Source: an uncultured Bacteroidota bacterium
Lineage (GTDB): Bacteria; Bacteroidota; Bacteroidia; Flavobacteriales; Flavobacteriaceae
Assembly: GCA_902595825.1 (NCBI GenBank)
Contig: CACJRP010000004.1
Coordinates: forward strand, 23,659-87,658
Length of the DNA: 64,000 nucleotides
Direction of reading: 5' to 3'
Shown: piece after piece, positions 46,888 to 57,178 of the stretch
Numbering within the stretch: the first letter of the stretch is position 1
Layout: each line of letters starts with the position of its first letter
Made by a program: the position numbers and the translations under genes
Notes under the pieces: generated by a model
What the model was told of the DNA's origin: nothing
The model's input: the letters and a program-made list of their open reading frames with translations, nothing else
Database searches by the model: none

Positions 46888-47366
46888 TTTTTTACAAGGT
46901 AGTTGTTGATAGCTTTTTTATCAATTTGGATAGTTTTCCAATCGCTTAAAACTTTGGCTCCCGAATTTTTATAAAATTTAATCGCATTAATATTCCAATC
47001 TAAAGCTACCCATTCTGCTCTTCTTACATTCTCCACTTTTGCAATTTGAATAAATTTCCTGTATAACTTTTTCCCTATTCCCTTACCTCTGAATGCTTTT
47101 TTAACAATTAAGTCTTCAAGATGTAATGTCCTACCCTTCCAAGTTGAGTATCTACCATAAAAGAGCGCCATCCCGACAACACTGTTGTTTATATCAGCAA
47201 CTAAACATGTGAATTTTGGATTATCAGAAAATCCATCTTTAATTAAATCATTAACATTTATACTAACTGATTTAGCTTCTTTCTCAAATTCTGCTAATTC
47301 CTTGATTAAATCTAAAACTGTAGCCATATCACTAATTTTGGCTTTTCTAATCAATATTTCGTTCAT
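46884..47366 (-). CDS. GNAT family N-acetyltransferase
   Basis: Likely start at internal ATG 47366 (MNEILIRKAKISDM); LHLEDLIVKKAFRGKGIGKKLYRKFIQIA, WNINAIKFYKNSGA. Confidence 0.92.
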   Translation of the reverse strand: MNEILIRKAKISDMATVLDLIKELAEFEKEAKSVSINVNDLIKDGFSDNPKFTCLVADINNSVVGMALFYGRYSTWKGRTLHLEDLIVKKAFRGKGIGKKLYRKFIQIAKVENVRRAEWVALDWNINAIKFYKNSGAKVLSDWKTIQIDKKAINNYLVKK

Positions 47367-47444
47367 AAGTGCAAAATTATAATTAAAATCAATTATTAGC
47401 ACAATGGATAAATTATCTAACAATTAAATTCTATAATGTTAAAA

Positions 47445-48212
47445 TTATATAATACTCTTGATTATTTTTTCAAAAATTTCAGGGCAATCATATTGAACCC
47501 AATGACCAGCATTATGGATCTCATGTAGAGTATATTTGGGAAAAATTTTTTTCATTAAATATTGGTCACTATTTAGTATGTACTCAGATTTAGACCCTTT
47601 GATAAAAAAAGTTGGTTTGTCAAAAATTAGGCCTTTATGATCAAAAGATCCTATTTCCAATATTTTTTTTTCTAAAACTTTTAGATTTATGCGTAGCCTA
47701 AATTTTCTGTCTTTATCTCGGTAAATATTCTTCATCAAGAATGATCTAAGAAAATTTTCTTTGACAAAGGTTTTATAAAGATTATCGATTTCTGATCTGT
47801 TTTTAAAAGAATCCAAATTAAGATGGTTGTATCCTTCCATTATATGGTCAAAATCAGGTAAATACACTTTTGGAGCTATGTCAACAACAATTAATTTTTC
47901 GACCCTCTCTGGAAATAATAATGAAAACTTCATTGCAGTTTTGCCTCCCATTGAATGTCCGATTAAGATAAGCTTATCAATATTTTGTGAGTTGCAAAAT
48001 AAAAATAAATCTTCCGCCATTTCCTCATAACTCATGCTTTCATGCCAAAAACTTTTACCATGATTTCTTTGATCTACCAAATTAATTTTAAATTTGACTC
48101 CATCAAGTTTTTTAGCAAAACTTCTCCAATTGTCACCCATTCCTAAAAATCCATGTAAAATGATGATATTACTATTACCATTTCCTATTTTTTGAGAGTT
48201 TAAAATTTTCAT
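47445..48212 (-). CDS. Alpha/beta hydrolase (YbfF-like)
   Basis: IILHGFLGMGDNWRSF, LVDQRNHGKS, LIGHSMGGKTAM, HNAGHWVQYDCPE. Confidence 0.93.
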   Translation of the reverse strand: MKILNSQKIGNGNSNIIILHGFLGMGDNWRSFAKKLDGVKFKINLVDQRNHGKSFWHESMSYEEMAEDLFLFCNSQNIDKLILIGHSMGGKTAMKFSLLFPERVEKLIVVDIAPKVYLPDFDHIMEGYNHLNLDSFKNRSEIDNLYKTFVKENFLRSFLMKNIYRDKDRKFRLRINLKVLEKKILEIGSFDHKGLIFDKPTFFIKGSKSEYILNSDQYLMKKIFPKYTLHEIHNAGHWVQYDCPEIFEKIIKSII

Positions 48213-48943
48213 TTAAGGATTGCTTTGTATTTAGAAATTATATTCTCAAACCCATTATATAATGACTCGGTAATTAGCGCATGACCTATTGACACCTCCA
48301 AAAGATTCGATATTTTTTCTTTGAAAAAACCAATATTTTCAAGATTTAGATCATGACCAGCGTTAATTCCAATTCCAAGTTTGTTTGCTTCTTTGGCAGA
48401 TTGATAATATTCTGAAATTGCTTTTTCTTTATCTGTTCTAAAATAATGAGCATAACTATAAGTATATAATTCTATTCTGTCAGCTCCTATTTCAAATGCT
48501 CTTTTAATCATTTTCGGGTCAGGATTTACAAAGATTGAAGTTCTAATACCGCTAGACTTTAATTCTTGTATTTTTTTATACAAAAAATCAGAGTGTCTAA
48601 TTGTGTCCCACCCAGAGTTTGAAGTTATATTGTTGACACCGTCTGGTACTAAGGTTACTTGAGTGGGGTTAATTTCTAATACCAATTTCATAAACCTTTC
48701 GATTGGATTACCCTCAATGTTAAACTCACTTTTAACTATTTTTGATAAATCTAAAGCATCTGAGTATTTTATATGCCTTTCATCTGGTCTTGGGTGTATC
48801 GTGATACCATCAGAACCAAACTTCTCAATGTCTTGAACAACCTTTGAAAGATTAGGCATATTTTGCCCTCTAGAATTTCTTAAAGTGGCAATTTTATTTA
48901 CGTTGACACTGAGTTTTGTTTTCACTATAAATAATTTTGACAA
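48209..48943 (-). CDS. pdxJ: Pyridoxine 5'-phosphate synthase
   Basis: KLSVNVNKIATLRNSRG, GITIHPRPDERHI, VTLVPDGVN, RIELYTYSYA, GINAGHDLNLENI, EVSIGHALI. Exact start uncertain. Confidence 0.96.
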   Translation of the reverse strand: MSKLFIVKTKLSVNVNKIATLRNSRGQNMPNLSKVVQDIEKFGSDGITIHPRPDERHIKYSDALDLSKIVKSEFNIEGNPIERFMKLVLEINPTQVTLVPDGVNNITSNSGWDTIRHSDFLYKKIQELKSSGIRTSIFVNPDPKMIKRAFEIGADRIELYTYSYAHYFRTDKEKAISEYYQSAKEANKLGIGINAGHDLNLENIGFFKEKISNLLEVSIGHALITESLYNGFENIISKYKAILK

Positions 48944-49014
48944 ATTTAATTAGTAAAAAAATAAATACCTTCAACTTTGGTTATTAAATTTGTTTATAAA
49001 TATTTGTTATTACA

Positions 49015-49887
49015 ATGGAAATTATTCTTATATGTCCATTCAAGAACGAGGTCTCAATTAAAACTAGTTTTGATATTTTAAAACTGTTATTAAAAGATAA
49101 GATATCTGTAAGCGTAGACGACAACTTGTATACTGAATTTAAAAAAATCCAACAAAATATTGAAATAAATCTTTATAAAGATTTGAAATCATCCGCTGAC
49201 TTTCTTTTCTGCATTGGGGGAGATGGGTCAATGCTAAAAGCAGTTTCATTTTTAAAACAGGATCAAATTCCAATTCTTGGAATCAATATTGGAAGATTAG
49301 GATTTTTAACAGGTATTCAGAAAGATAAATTAAACAAAGGGATTCATTATCTTAAAACAAAAAATTATAGTTTAGTAAAAAGAGATCTTTTAAAACTTAA
49401 AATTAAAGGAAAAGTTGATTTAGAATTTCCGTACGCACTAAATGAAATTACAGTTTCTAGGAAAAATACTGCTTCTCTAATTAGTATAGAAACTTCTATC
49501 GACAAAATAAAATTATCAAAATATTGGGCTGACGGATTAATAATTGCTACTCCTACAGGGTCAACCGGATATAATCTTAGCAGTGGCGGGCCTATTATGC
49601 TACCTGAAACACCAAGTATTTTAATAACTCCAATAGCTGCTCATAATTTAAATGTTAGACCTCTCGTAATCCCAAATGAATCAATCATAGAATTAGAGGT
49701 TGATGGGCAGGGCACAGGTTCAGAACATTTTTTATCTCTTGATTCAAAACTAATAAGTATACCGTATAAAACTAAAATATTTGTTTCAAAGGCTTCTTTT
49801 AGTGTACATACTATTAAATTTAAAAAAAATGAATTTTACAATGATTTGAGCGAAAAGTTATTCTGGGGATTAGATAAAAGAAATTAA
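49015..49887 (+). CDS. nadK: NAD kinase
   Basis: FLFCIGGDGSMLKAV, LGINIGRLGFLTGI, ALNEITVSR, WADGLIIATPTGSTGYNLSSGGPI. Confidence 0.96.
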   Translation: MEIILICPFKNEVSIKTSFDILKLLLKDKISVSVDDNLYTEFKKIQQNIEINLYKDLKSSADFLFCIGGDGSMLKAVSFLKQDQIPILGINIGRLGFLTGIQKDKLNKGIHYLKTKNYSLVKRDLLKLKIKGKVDLEFPYALNEITVSRKNTASLISIETSIDKIKLSKYWADGLIIATPTGSTGYNLSSGGPIMLPETPSILITPIAAHNLNVRPLVIPNESIIELEVDGQGTGSEHFLSLDSKLISIPYKTKIFVSKASFSVHTIKFKKNEFYNDLSEKLFWGLDKRN

Positions 49888-49949
49888 ACAATAAATCTCT
49901 TCCAATTCAGTTTTAATACTATAATATTCTTTTCATGATTAGAACATAA

Positions 49950-50654
49950 ATGAGAAAGTTTATTGCATTATTTTTTTTATTAATTACTCATTTAATAGGA
50001 TTTTCTCAAATTCATGAAATGGGAATGTTTTTAGGTGGAAGTAACACAATATCAGATTTAGGTAGTACCCATTTTATTTACTCAAATTCACCGGCTTTTG
50101 GAATGATTTATAAATGGAACCTCACCACTAGATATGCTCTAAGAGCAAGTTTTATTACTTCAAAATTAAAGAGCTCAGATTATTATGCTAACGATTTAAG
50201 CAGATTTAATAGGTTTTTTGAAGTAAATAATAAAGTTTTTGAATTTTCAGCTGGCATGGAAGTGAACTTTTTTGATTTTAACCTACATGATCAAGATAGA
50301 GAATTTTCACCTTATTTCTTCACTGGAATAAATTACTTTCAATACCAATTATTTACTATACGTGAGGGGATTTCGTCAATTGATGTTAGTAAATATGATA
50401 GTGCTCTAGAATTTTCAATTCCTGCAATTGTTGGAATTAAATTTAGTATGAATAATAGTTTAGTGTTAAGTTTTGAGACTGGTATTAGGTATTCGCTAAC
50501 TGACAATATAGACGGTTCTAACCCGATTGGCCAATTTGAAAATGACATTCAGGTCAAGCATGGAGAATTATATAATAATGATTGGTATGTATTTACTGGT
50601 TTAGCATTAAGTTATACCTTTGGCAGACAACCGTGTTATTGTAAGGAAAGATGA
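49950..50654 (+). CDS. DUF6089-type outer membrane beta-barrel protein
   Basis: Signal peptide; EMGMFLGGSNTISDLG; beta-barrel pattern; located between nadK and uppS. Confidence 0.8.
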   Translation: MRKFIALFFLLITHLIGFSQIHEMGMFLGGSNTISDLGSTHFIYSNSPAFGMIYKWNLTTRYALRASFITSKLKSSDYYANDLSRFNRFFEVNNKVFEFSAGMEVNFFDFNLHDQDREFSPYFFTGINYFQYQLFTIREGISSIDVSKYDSALEFSIPAIVGIKFSMNNSLVLSFETGIRYSLTDNIDGSNPIGQFENDIQVKHGELYNNDWYVFTGLALSYTFGRQPCYCKER

Positions 50655-51382
50655 ACAAAAGTTTAGATAATACTCCTAATCATGTTGCCATCATTATGGA
50701 TGGTAACGGAAGATGGGCTAAACTAAAGGGCAAAAATCGACTTTTTGGTCACAAAAACGGAATTAAATCGGTACAAAAAATCGTAGAGTATGCAAAGAAA
50801 ATTGAAATAAAAAATTTAACATTATATGCTTTTTCAACTGAAAATTGGAATCGTCCAAAGAAGGAGATAGAAACTCTAATGAACATTTTAATTGACACTT
50901 TAAAAAAAGAAATTAATAAAATGGTTGAAAATAATGTTCGATTTAAATGTATAGGGGATATTACTAAATTACCTGATAATGTGGTGAAAGTGTTAGAAGA
51001 AACAATTAAAAAAACAAGTAAAAATGATGGTTTAGTTTTAACTTTGGCTTTAAATTATGGGTTTAAAAAAGAATTAATCTATGCTATAAAAAATTTAGCA
51101 ACAAAGGTTAAAAAAAACTTAATCAGCATTGAAAATATTGATGAAAAAATTATAAATAATCACCTTTACAGTGGAGATTTGCCTTCAGTTGATTTACTAA
51201 TTAGAACAAGTGGGGAACAAAGAATTAGTAATTTTCTACTGTGGCAGATATCTTATGCAGAATTATTTTTTTCAGAAGTTTTTTGGCCAGACTTTGATGA
51301 AAATCATTTTGAAAAAGCTATTAAAAATTATAAAAAAAGAGAAAGAAGATTTGGAAAAACAAGCGATCAAATTAAAAATTAA
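50651..51382 (+). CDS. uppS: Isoprenyl transferase (undecaprenyl diphosphate synthase)
   Basis: HVAIIMDGNGRWAKLKGKNRLFGHKNG, LYAFSTENWNRPKKEI, LIRTSGEQRISNFLLWQISYAELFFSEVFWPDF. Confidence 0.97.
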   Translation: MNKSLDNTPNHVAIIMDGNGRWAKLKGKNRLFGHKNGIKSVQKIVEYAKKIEIKNLTLYAFSTENWNRPKKEIETLMNILIDTLKKEINKMVENNVRFKCIGDITKLPDNVVKVLEETIKKTSKNDGLVLTLALNYGFKKELIYAIKNLATKVKKNLISIENIDEKIINNHLYSGDLPSVDLLIRTSGEQRISNFLLWQISYAELFFSEVFWPDFDENHFEKAIKNYKKRERRFGKTSDQIKN

Positions 51383-51390
51383 GATTTAAA

Positions 51391-53931
51391 ATGCGATTTT
51401 TAAAAATTACTTTTTTTTTATTTTTTATTTTTACTTCAAAAGTTGTTTCGCAAACTTTGCCCCTACAAAAAAGGCAAATATATTTAATTGACTCGATTGA
51501 AGTTATAGGACTTAAAAGTTTTAATCCACAAACAGTAATTTCTTATAGTGGCCTTAGAAAAGGACAAACAATACAATTCCCTGGAGACCAAGTTAGTTCA
51601 GTGATTAATAAACTTTGGAATTTAGATTTATTTAGTGATATTAATTTTTATGCTAAAAACATAAAGGAAAAAAGTATTACACTTCAAATTGAAATTGAAG
51701 AGCTTCCGACACTTAACCAGGTAAAAATAAGTGGACTAAAAAAAAATAAGATTCAAAATATTCTTAAAGAAACTGAACTCGATAAGGGCAAAAAGCTATC
51801 TGAAAGCTTTTTGACCAATACCAAAAATTACATTGTTAATAAATTTAAGAAGGAAGGATATTTGAACACAAAAGTAAATATCAGAAACATTGAAGATTCA
51901 ACTCAAGTAAATACTCTTAATTTATTAATAAATGTTGATATAGGAGAGAGAGTAAAAATTAGTGAAATAAATTTTAAAGGTAACGAAAAGTTCAAAGAAA
52001 AAAGTCTCGTGTCCAAATTGAAAAATGTTAAAGAAAAAAAATTCTATAGATTTTGGAAAAAATCAAAATATATACCTGATGAATTTATTGAAGATAAAGA
52101 TAACTTAATTGATTTTTTTAAAGAAAAAGGATACAGAGATGCTAGGATATTAAATGATACCATAATAATAAATAACGATAACACATTAACTATAAATTTT
52201 GAAGTTGAAGAAGGTAACAGATATTATTTTGGAAATATTGATTTCATTGGCAATGCTGCCTATACAGATAGACAACTTGCAACTGTTTTAGGGATAAAAA
52301 AGGGGGATACCTACAATGGAGTCCTTTTAAAAGAAAGGATAGCTGACGAAACAAAACCGGATGGAGAAGATCTCACAAATTTGTATCAAAATAGTGGATA
52401 TCTTTTTTCAAATATAAATGCAGTAGAGGTAAGCGCCGAAAATGACACAATTAACTTTGAAATACGTGTAACTGAAGGAAAATTGGCTTCATTTAATAAA
52501 ATTTCTGTTGTTGGAAATGATAAAACGAATGATCACGTAATTTTTAGAGAGCTTCGAACGAAACCAGGGGAGCTTTATAGTAAAGATAAAGTAGTTAGGA
52601 CAGTAAGAGAACTTGGGCAACTTGGCTTTTTTGATGCAGAACAAATTACGCCTGATTTTAAAAATGTTGATCCAAATGCAGGAACAGTTGATATTGAATT
52701 TGGATTAGTTGAGGCTGGAGCTAGCCAAATAGAATTACAAGGAGGTTATGGAGGGGGTGGATTTATCGGTACACTGGGATTTTCTTTTAATAATTTTTCT
52801 ATGAGGAACATTTTCAATAAGGAATCCTACAAGCCAGTCCCATCAGGGGACGGACAAAGACTAAGTCTTAGATTACAATCTAGTCAATTTTACAATACTT
52901 ATAGTTTTACCTTTGTTGAACCATGGCTCGGGGGAAGACAACCGGTACAATTTTCAACATCATTGTCAAAAACCAACCAGTTTAGGTATGACTTTTTTAC
53001 AGGTAGGGCGGATAAATCCCAATCTTTTGAAATAAGCAGTATATCAGTTGGACTTGCAAAAAGGTTAACTGTTCCCGATGATTATTTTTTGTTGTCACAA
53101 GCCATTACTTATCAGTATTTTAATTTAAATAATTATTTTACAGGTTTATTTACTTTTGGCAACGGCGTCTCAAATAATATTAATTACACAGTTACATTGT
53201 CGAGAAATAATACATATACAAACCCAATATTCCCTCTAGGCGGATCAAATTTTAGTGTTAGTGCCAAATTTTCTCCACCCTACTCATTATTTAATAAAGT
53301 TAATTATTCTTTACTTGGAAATGAATCTGAGTTCCAAACAATAAATAATCAAGGTCAAAGGGTTCCTGATCAGAGCAAAATAGATCAAGAAAAGTTTAAA
53401 TTTTTGGAATTTTACAAAATTAAATTTAGTGGAAGCTGGTTCACGAGAATAGTTGACAAATTAGTTCTTAGGACTCAAGTTGATTTTGGTTTTTTGGGAA
53501 CATATAACAATGAGAAGGGAGATATACCATTTGAAAGATTTTATGTAGGAGGTGATGGAATGAATAATACTTTCGCTCTTGATGGGAGAGAAGTAATATC
53601 ACTTAGAGGTTATCCGAATTTCTCCTTATCAAGTAGGGAGGGGTCTACGGTTTACAATAAGTTTACAGTTGAACTGAGATATCCTATAACACTAAAGCCA
53701 AGCGCATCAATTTATGGAACAAGTTATATGGAATCAGGTAGGGGATATCAAGGTTTTAGAAACTTTAATCCATTCAATGCTCAAAGGTCTGCCGGATTTG
53801 GGGTTAGGATATTTATGCCTGCTTTTGGACTCTTAGGAATTGATTTCGCCTATGGATTTGACAATGCTGATCCCTCAAACAGAACTCCCAACGGGTGGGA
53901 AACTCATTTTACAATCGGTCAACAATTTTAA
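51391..53931 (+). CDS. bamA: Outer membrane protein assembly factor BamA
   Basis: Repeated POTRA domains, C-terminal Omp85 barrel: FTFVEPWLGGRQPVQFSTS, ERFYVGGDGMNN, LRGYPN. Confidence 0.96.
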   Translation: MRFLKITFFLFFIFTSKVVSQTLPLQKRQIYLIDSIEVIGLKSFNPQTVISYSGLRKGQTIQFPGDQVSSVINKLWNLDLFSDINFYAKNIKEKSITLQIEIEELPTLNQVKISGLKKNKIQNILKETELDKGKKLSESFLTNTKNYIVNKFKKEGYLNTKVNIRNIEDSTQVNTLNLLINVDIGERVKISEINFKGNEKFKEKSLVSKLKNVKEKKFYRFWKKSKYIPDEFIEDKDNLIDFFKEKGYRDARILNDTIIINNDNTLTINFEVEEGNRYYFGNIDFIGNAAYTDRQLATVLGIKKGDTYNGVLLKERIADETKPDGEDLTNLYQNSGYLFSNINAVEVSAENDTINFEIRVTEGKLASFNKISVVGNDKTNDHVIFRELRTKPGELYSKDKVVRTVRELGQLGFFDAEQITPDFKNVDPNAGTVDIEFGLVEAGASQIELQGGYGGGGFIGTLGFSFNNFSMRNIFNKESYKPVPSGDGQRLSLRLQSSQFYNTYSFTFVEPWLGGRQPVQFSTSLSKTNQFRYDFFTGRADKSQSFEISSISVGLAKRLTVPDDYFLLSQAITYQYFNLNNYFTGLFTFGNGVSNNINYTVTLSRNNTYTNPIFPLGGSNFSVSAKFSPPYSLFNKVNYSLLGNESEFQTINNQGQRVPDQSKIDQEKFKFLEFYKIKFSGSWFTRIVDKLVLRTQVDFGFLGTYNNEKGDIPFERFYVGGDGMNNTFALDGREVISLRGYPNFSLSSREGSTVYNKFTVELRYPITLKPSASIYGTSYMESGRGYQGFRNFNPFNAQRSAGFGVRIFMPAFGLLGIDFAYGFDNADPSNRTPNGWETHFTIGQQF

Positions 53932-53940
53932 GAGTTAAAC

Positions 53941-54525
53941 ATGAATTTCAAATTAACATTTACTTTACTTTGTTTTATCATTTCAACACAATCGTTTGCA
54001 CAAAAAGGGGTTAGAATTGCTTACATAGATTTTAATAAAATTATAGAGGAAATTGGAGATTATAAAGAGGCAATTAAAAACTTAGAAGCTAAGGCAGAAA
54101 ATTGGAATAAGGAGATTGGAATTAAAAAAATGGAATTAAAAAGTATGGAAGATCAGTTAAATTCAGAAAAATTTCTTCTTACCTCCGAGTTAATTAAAGA
54201 CAGACAGGAAGAATTGGATATATACAGGGAAGATGTATTTAATCTTCAAAATAAGTATTTTGGGATTAACGGAAACTACATAAATCAAAAAAATAAGTTG
54301 ATTAAACCAATACAAGACAGAATACTATCAGTTGTTAGAGAAATTGCCATTGAAAAAAAATTTGACTTTGTATTTGATAGATCCTCAGACCTAATTATGT
54401 TATATTCCCAAAAAAATTACGATATTAGCGAACTGGTTTTAAGAAAAATTAATAATCAGGAAAAAATTAAAAATAGAAAAGAAGAAATTGAACGAAGAAA
54501 ACAAATTAGAAATAAGAAATCTTAA
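53941..54525 (+). CDS. OmpH/Skp family periplasmic chaperone (copy 1)
   Basis: Signal peptide; RIAYIDFNKIIEEI; coiled coil; FDFVFDRSSDLIMLY; basic C-terminal extension. Confidence 0.9.
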   Translation: MNFKLTFTLLCFIISTQSFAQKGVRIAYIDFNKIIEEIGDYKEAIKNLEAKAENWNKEIGIKKMELKSMEDQLNSEKFLLTSELIKDRQEELDIYREDVFNLQNKYFGINGNYINQKNKLIKPIQDRILSVVREIAIEKKFDFVFDRSSDLIMLYSQKNYDISELVLRKINNQEKIKNRKEEIERRKQIRNKKS

Positions 54526-54550
54526 TTTAACCTCTAAATAAATTTATTAT

Positions 54551-55057
54551 ATGAAAAAGACTAAATACCTCGTAGTGATAATTTTCTTTTTAGTATCTCA
54601 AATTTCAATTTATGCTCAAAGTAAAGTTGCTCACATTGACACACAAAAATTAATTAGCGAGATGCCTGAGGTTATTGCTGCTCAAAAACAATTGGAACAA
54701 CTAGAGAAGACCTATTCTACAGAGATAGAAAATACATATAAAGAGTTTCAGACAAAGGCACAGACTTATTCGGCCGATGCATCTAATCAAACAGACGTTA
54801 CAAATCAAGCACGTCAAAAAGAATTGGAAACTATGCAGCAAAATATAAATCAATATAGAGAAACTGCCGCACAAGATTTACAGAAAAAACAAATGGAAAT
54901 GATGAAACCTCTATATGACAAAGCGCGAGTGGCTATTGAAAAAGTGGCTGCAGCTCAAGGTTTTGATTACGTATTGGATTCTTCAACTGGTGGTAGTGTA
55001 ATCATGGCCAAAGGAAGAGATTTGATGGTAGATGTTAAGTCCGAATTAGGGTTTTAA
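54551..55057 (+). CDS. OmpH/Skp family periplasmic chaperone (copy 2)
   Basis: Signal peptide; KVAHIDTQKLISEMPEV; coiled coil; AQGFDYVLDSSTGGSVIMAKG. Confidence 0.93.
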   Translation: MKKTKYLVVIIFFLVSQISIYAQSKVAHIDTQKLISEMPEVIAAQKQLEQLEKTYSTEIENTYKEFQTKAQTYSADASNQTDVTNQARQKELETMQQNINQYRETAAQDLQKKQMEMMKPLYDKARVAIEKVAAAQGFDYVLDSSTGGSVIMAKGRDLMVDVKSELGF

Positions 55058-55058
55058 C

Positions 55059-55568
55059 CTACTTATACCAACTGGAGTAAGTAAGATAATTTTTCGCGAT
55101 TCTTTCTATTTCTTTTTTTGATTCAGATTGCTTTATGCTTTTGACCTTTTTGGCTGGAATCCCAGCATATACAGAATTAGATTCAACAATAGTGTTTTCT
55201 AGAACTACACTTCCAGCTGCTATTATCGTGTTTGAGTTTATTAAAGCGTTATCCATCACAATACTCCCCATTCCAATCAAAACTAAATCATCTATTGTGC
55301 ATCCATGAATGATTGCATTATGACCAATTGAAACAAAATTTCCAATTGATGTAGAAGACTTTTTGTAGGTAGCATGGATTACTGAACCATCTTGGACATT
55401 TACATTATTTCCAATTCGTATTTTATTTACATCTCCTCGGATGATGGTATTAAACCAAATTGAACAATAATCTCCAATGACAATATCTCCAATTACAGTA
55501 GCATTTTCAGCAAAAAAGCAATCTTTACCCCATAATGGTTTTTTACCTAATACAGATTTTATAAGCAT
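55059..55568 (-). CDS. Gamma carbonic anhydrase family protein
   Basis: Left-handed beta-helix: NATVIGDIVIGDYCSIWFNTIIRGDVNKIRIGNNVNVQDGSVIHA, SIGHNAIIHGC. Confidence 0.93.
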   Translation of the reverse strand: MLIKSVLGKKPLWGKDCFFAENATVIGDIVIGDYCSIWFNTIIRGDVNKIRIGNNVNVQDGSVIHATYKKSSTSIGNFVSIGHNAIIHGCTIDDLVLIGMGSIVMDNALINSNTIIAAGSVVLENTIVESNSVYAGIPAKKVKSIKQSESKKEIERIAKNYLTYSSWYK

Positions 55569-55608
55569 AATATTGATAAATGTAAATTAAACTTTTTAAT
55601 TTCGCACT

Positions 55609-56490
55609 ATGGATGAACTTGATATTAAATCTAAGATTGTTAGTAAAGACTTACTGTCATTACAATGGAATTTGGATTTAAAAACTGAAAATAGAAAATT
55701 TAATACAGTGGAAGAGGCAAATGACTTTCCTTTAGCTAAAGAAATGTTTTATTTGCCATTTATAAAATCTGTTTCCATCTCAAAAAATGAAATGGTACTT
55801 GAGAGATTTGATATAGTGTCTTGGGAGGATGTCATAGATGAAGTTGAAAAATATATTGAAAAAAAATTACAGTCATTTTTTTTAAACAAATTTCAAAAGG
55901 ATGAAAAAATGCAAAATATCGTTACGCTATATGCTGAAAGCACACCAAATCCAAAAGTGATGAAGTTTGTTTGCAATAAACTTTTGACTAAAAAAATACA
56001 TGAAGTCAAAAGAGGTCATTCAAGTAATGAGTCAAAATTTATAAATTCAATTTTTTTATTTGATTTTGTTGAACAAGTTTTTCTAAATAATAATTATATA
56101 TCCGTCACTTTAAGTGAAAATTACAATTGGGATTCACACTTAAGTGATTTTAGAGATTTTTTAAAAGAGAAATTAGAAAAAGAATTTGATTTTGACATTG
56201 TTGAGAAGAATGAAGCTGCTAATATCAATTATAATAACCAATTATTAGACAAAGTTTCACAGCAGATTATAAAAATAATTGATGAGTATATTAAACCCTC
56301 AGTAGCTATGGATGGCGGAAATATCTTATTTAAAAAATATCATCCCAAAGAAAAGCTAGTAGAGGTAGTTTTACAAGGAGCTTGTAGCGGTTGCCCTTCT
56401 TCAACAGTTACTTTAAAAAATGGTATTGAAAATATGTTAAAAGAGATGATTCCGGGGAAAGTCGAGAACGTATCAGCAATTAACGGATAG
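55609..56490 (+). CDS. NifU-like Fe-S scaffold protein with two Nfu N-terminal domains
   Basis: LYAESTPNPKVMKFVCNK (Nfu_N) preceded by a diverged copy; C-terminal VAMDGGNILFKKY...GACSGCPSSTVTLKNGIENML. Confidence 0.92.
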   Translation: MDELDIKSKIVSKDLLSLQWNLDLKTENRKFNTVEEANDFPLAKEMFYLPFIKSVSISKNEMVLERFDIVSWEDVIDEVEKYIEKKLQSFFLNKFQKDEKMQNIVTLYAESTPNPKVMKFVCNKLLTKKIHEVKRGHSSNESKFINSIFLFDFVEQVFLNNNYISVTLSENYNWDSHLSDFRDFLKEKLEKEFDFDIVEKNEAANINYNNQLLDKVSQQIIKIIDEYIKPSVAMDGGNILFKKYHPKEKLVEVVLQGACSGCPSSTVTLKNGIENMLKEMIPGKVENVSAING

Positions 56491-56500
56491 AGAGCTCATT

Positions 56501-57169
56501 TTAAATTTTGAGGTAATTGTTTTTAAGATACAGAGGTTCACAATAAGCCAGGTTTGCAAAATCTTTTATTAAAAATTTAGTGTAAGAAATTTCACCCATT
56601 TCTTTTGAAGAAGGGTTCTTTATATCAACTATATATTTAAATTCTTTTGAATTGAATACACCTTTACATTTTTCAGCTGCATTCCCAAAAATAACTTTCT
56701 TTTTTTTTGGGAAATCTTGAAAAAAATCTCTTGAAATAATTCTTGAAGTTGGGGGTTTTAATATTTTGTGATTTTTATCAAAAATAGAAAAGTAGACTTC
56801 CATTCTTCTAGCATCAAACATTGGAACTAAAATTTCTTCATTTTTTGTTTTATACTTTTGTGCAAGAATTTCAAGACTATTAATTGTGATTAGTGGTATA
56901 TCATTAGAATAGCATATGCCTTTCGCTGATGATAAACCAATCCTAAGCCCAGTAAACGAACCTGGTCCAATACCAACTGAAACAGCCATTAGTTCGTCAT
57001 ATTTAAGGTTTGAATTATTCATAGACTCTTCTATAAACGAATGTAAAAACTCACTGTGCTTGTACCCCTCACCGTCTGACTCTTTTGTGTATATTATTTT
57101 ATTTTCTTTTGATATGGATACTGAGCAATTTGTTGACGAAGTTTCTAAACAAAGAATATAACTTTTCAT
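56501..57169 (-). CDS. tsaB: tRNA threonylcarbamoyladenosine biosynthesis protein TsaB
   Basis: ILCLETSSTNCSVSI, VSVGIGPGSFTGLRIGLSSAKGICYS, VPMFDARRMEVYF. Confidence 0.95.
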   Translation of the reverse strand: MKSYILCLETSSTNCSVSISKENKIIYTKESDGEGYKHSEFLHSFIEESMNNSNLKYDELMAVSVGIGPGSFTGLRIGLSSAKGICYSNDIPLITINSLEILAQKYKTKNEEILVPMFDARRMEVYFSIFDKNHKILKPPTSRIISRDFFQDFPKKKKVIFGNAAEKCKGVFNSKEFKYIVDIKNPSSKEMGEISYTKFLIKDFANLAYCEPLYLKNNYLKI

Positions 57170-57178
57170 GAAATAAAA

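Noticed and set aside
48976-49006. Possible TTTG / TAAATTTG promoter pair upstream of nadK
   Set aside because: Spacing between -33-like and -7-like elements does not fit well; several overlapping near-matches.
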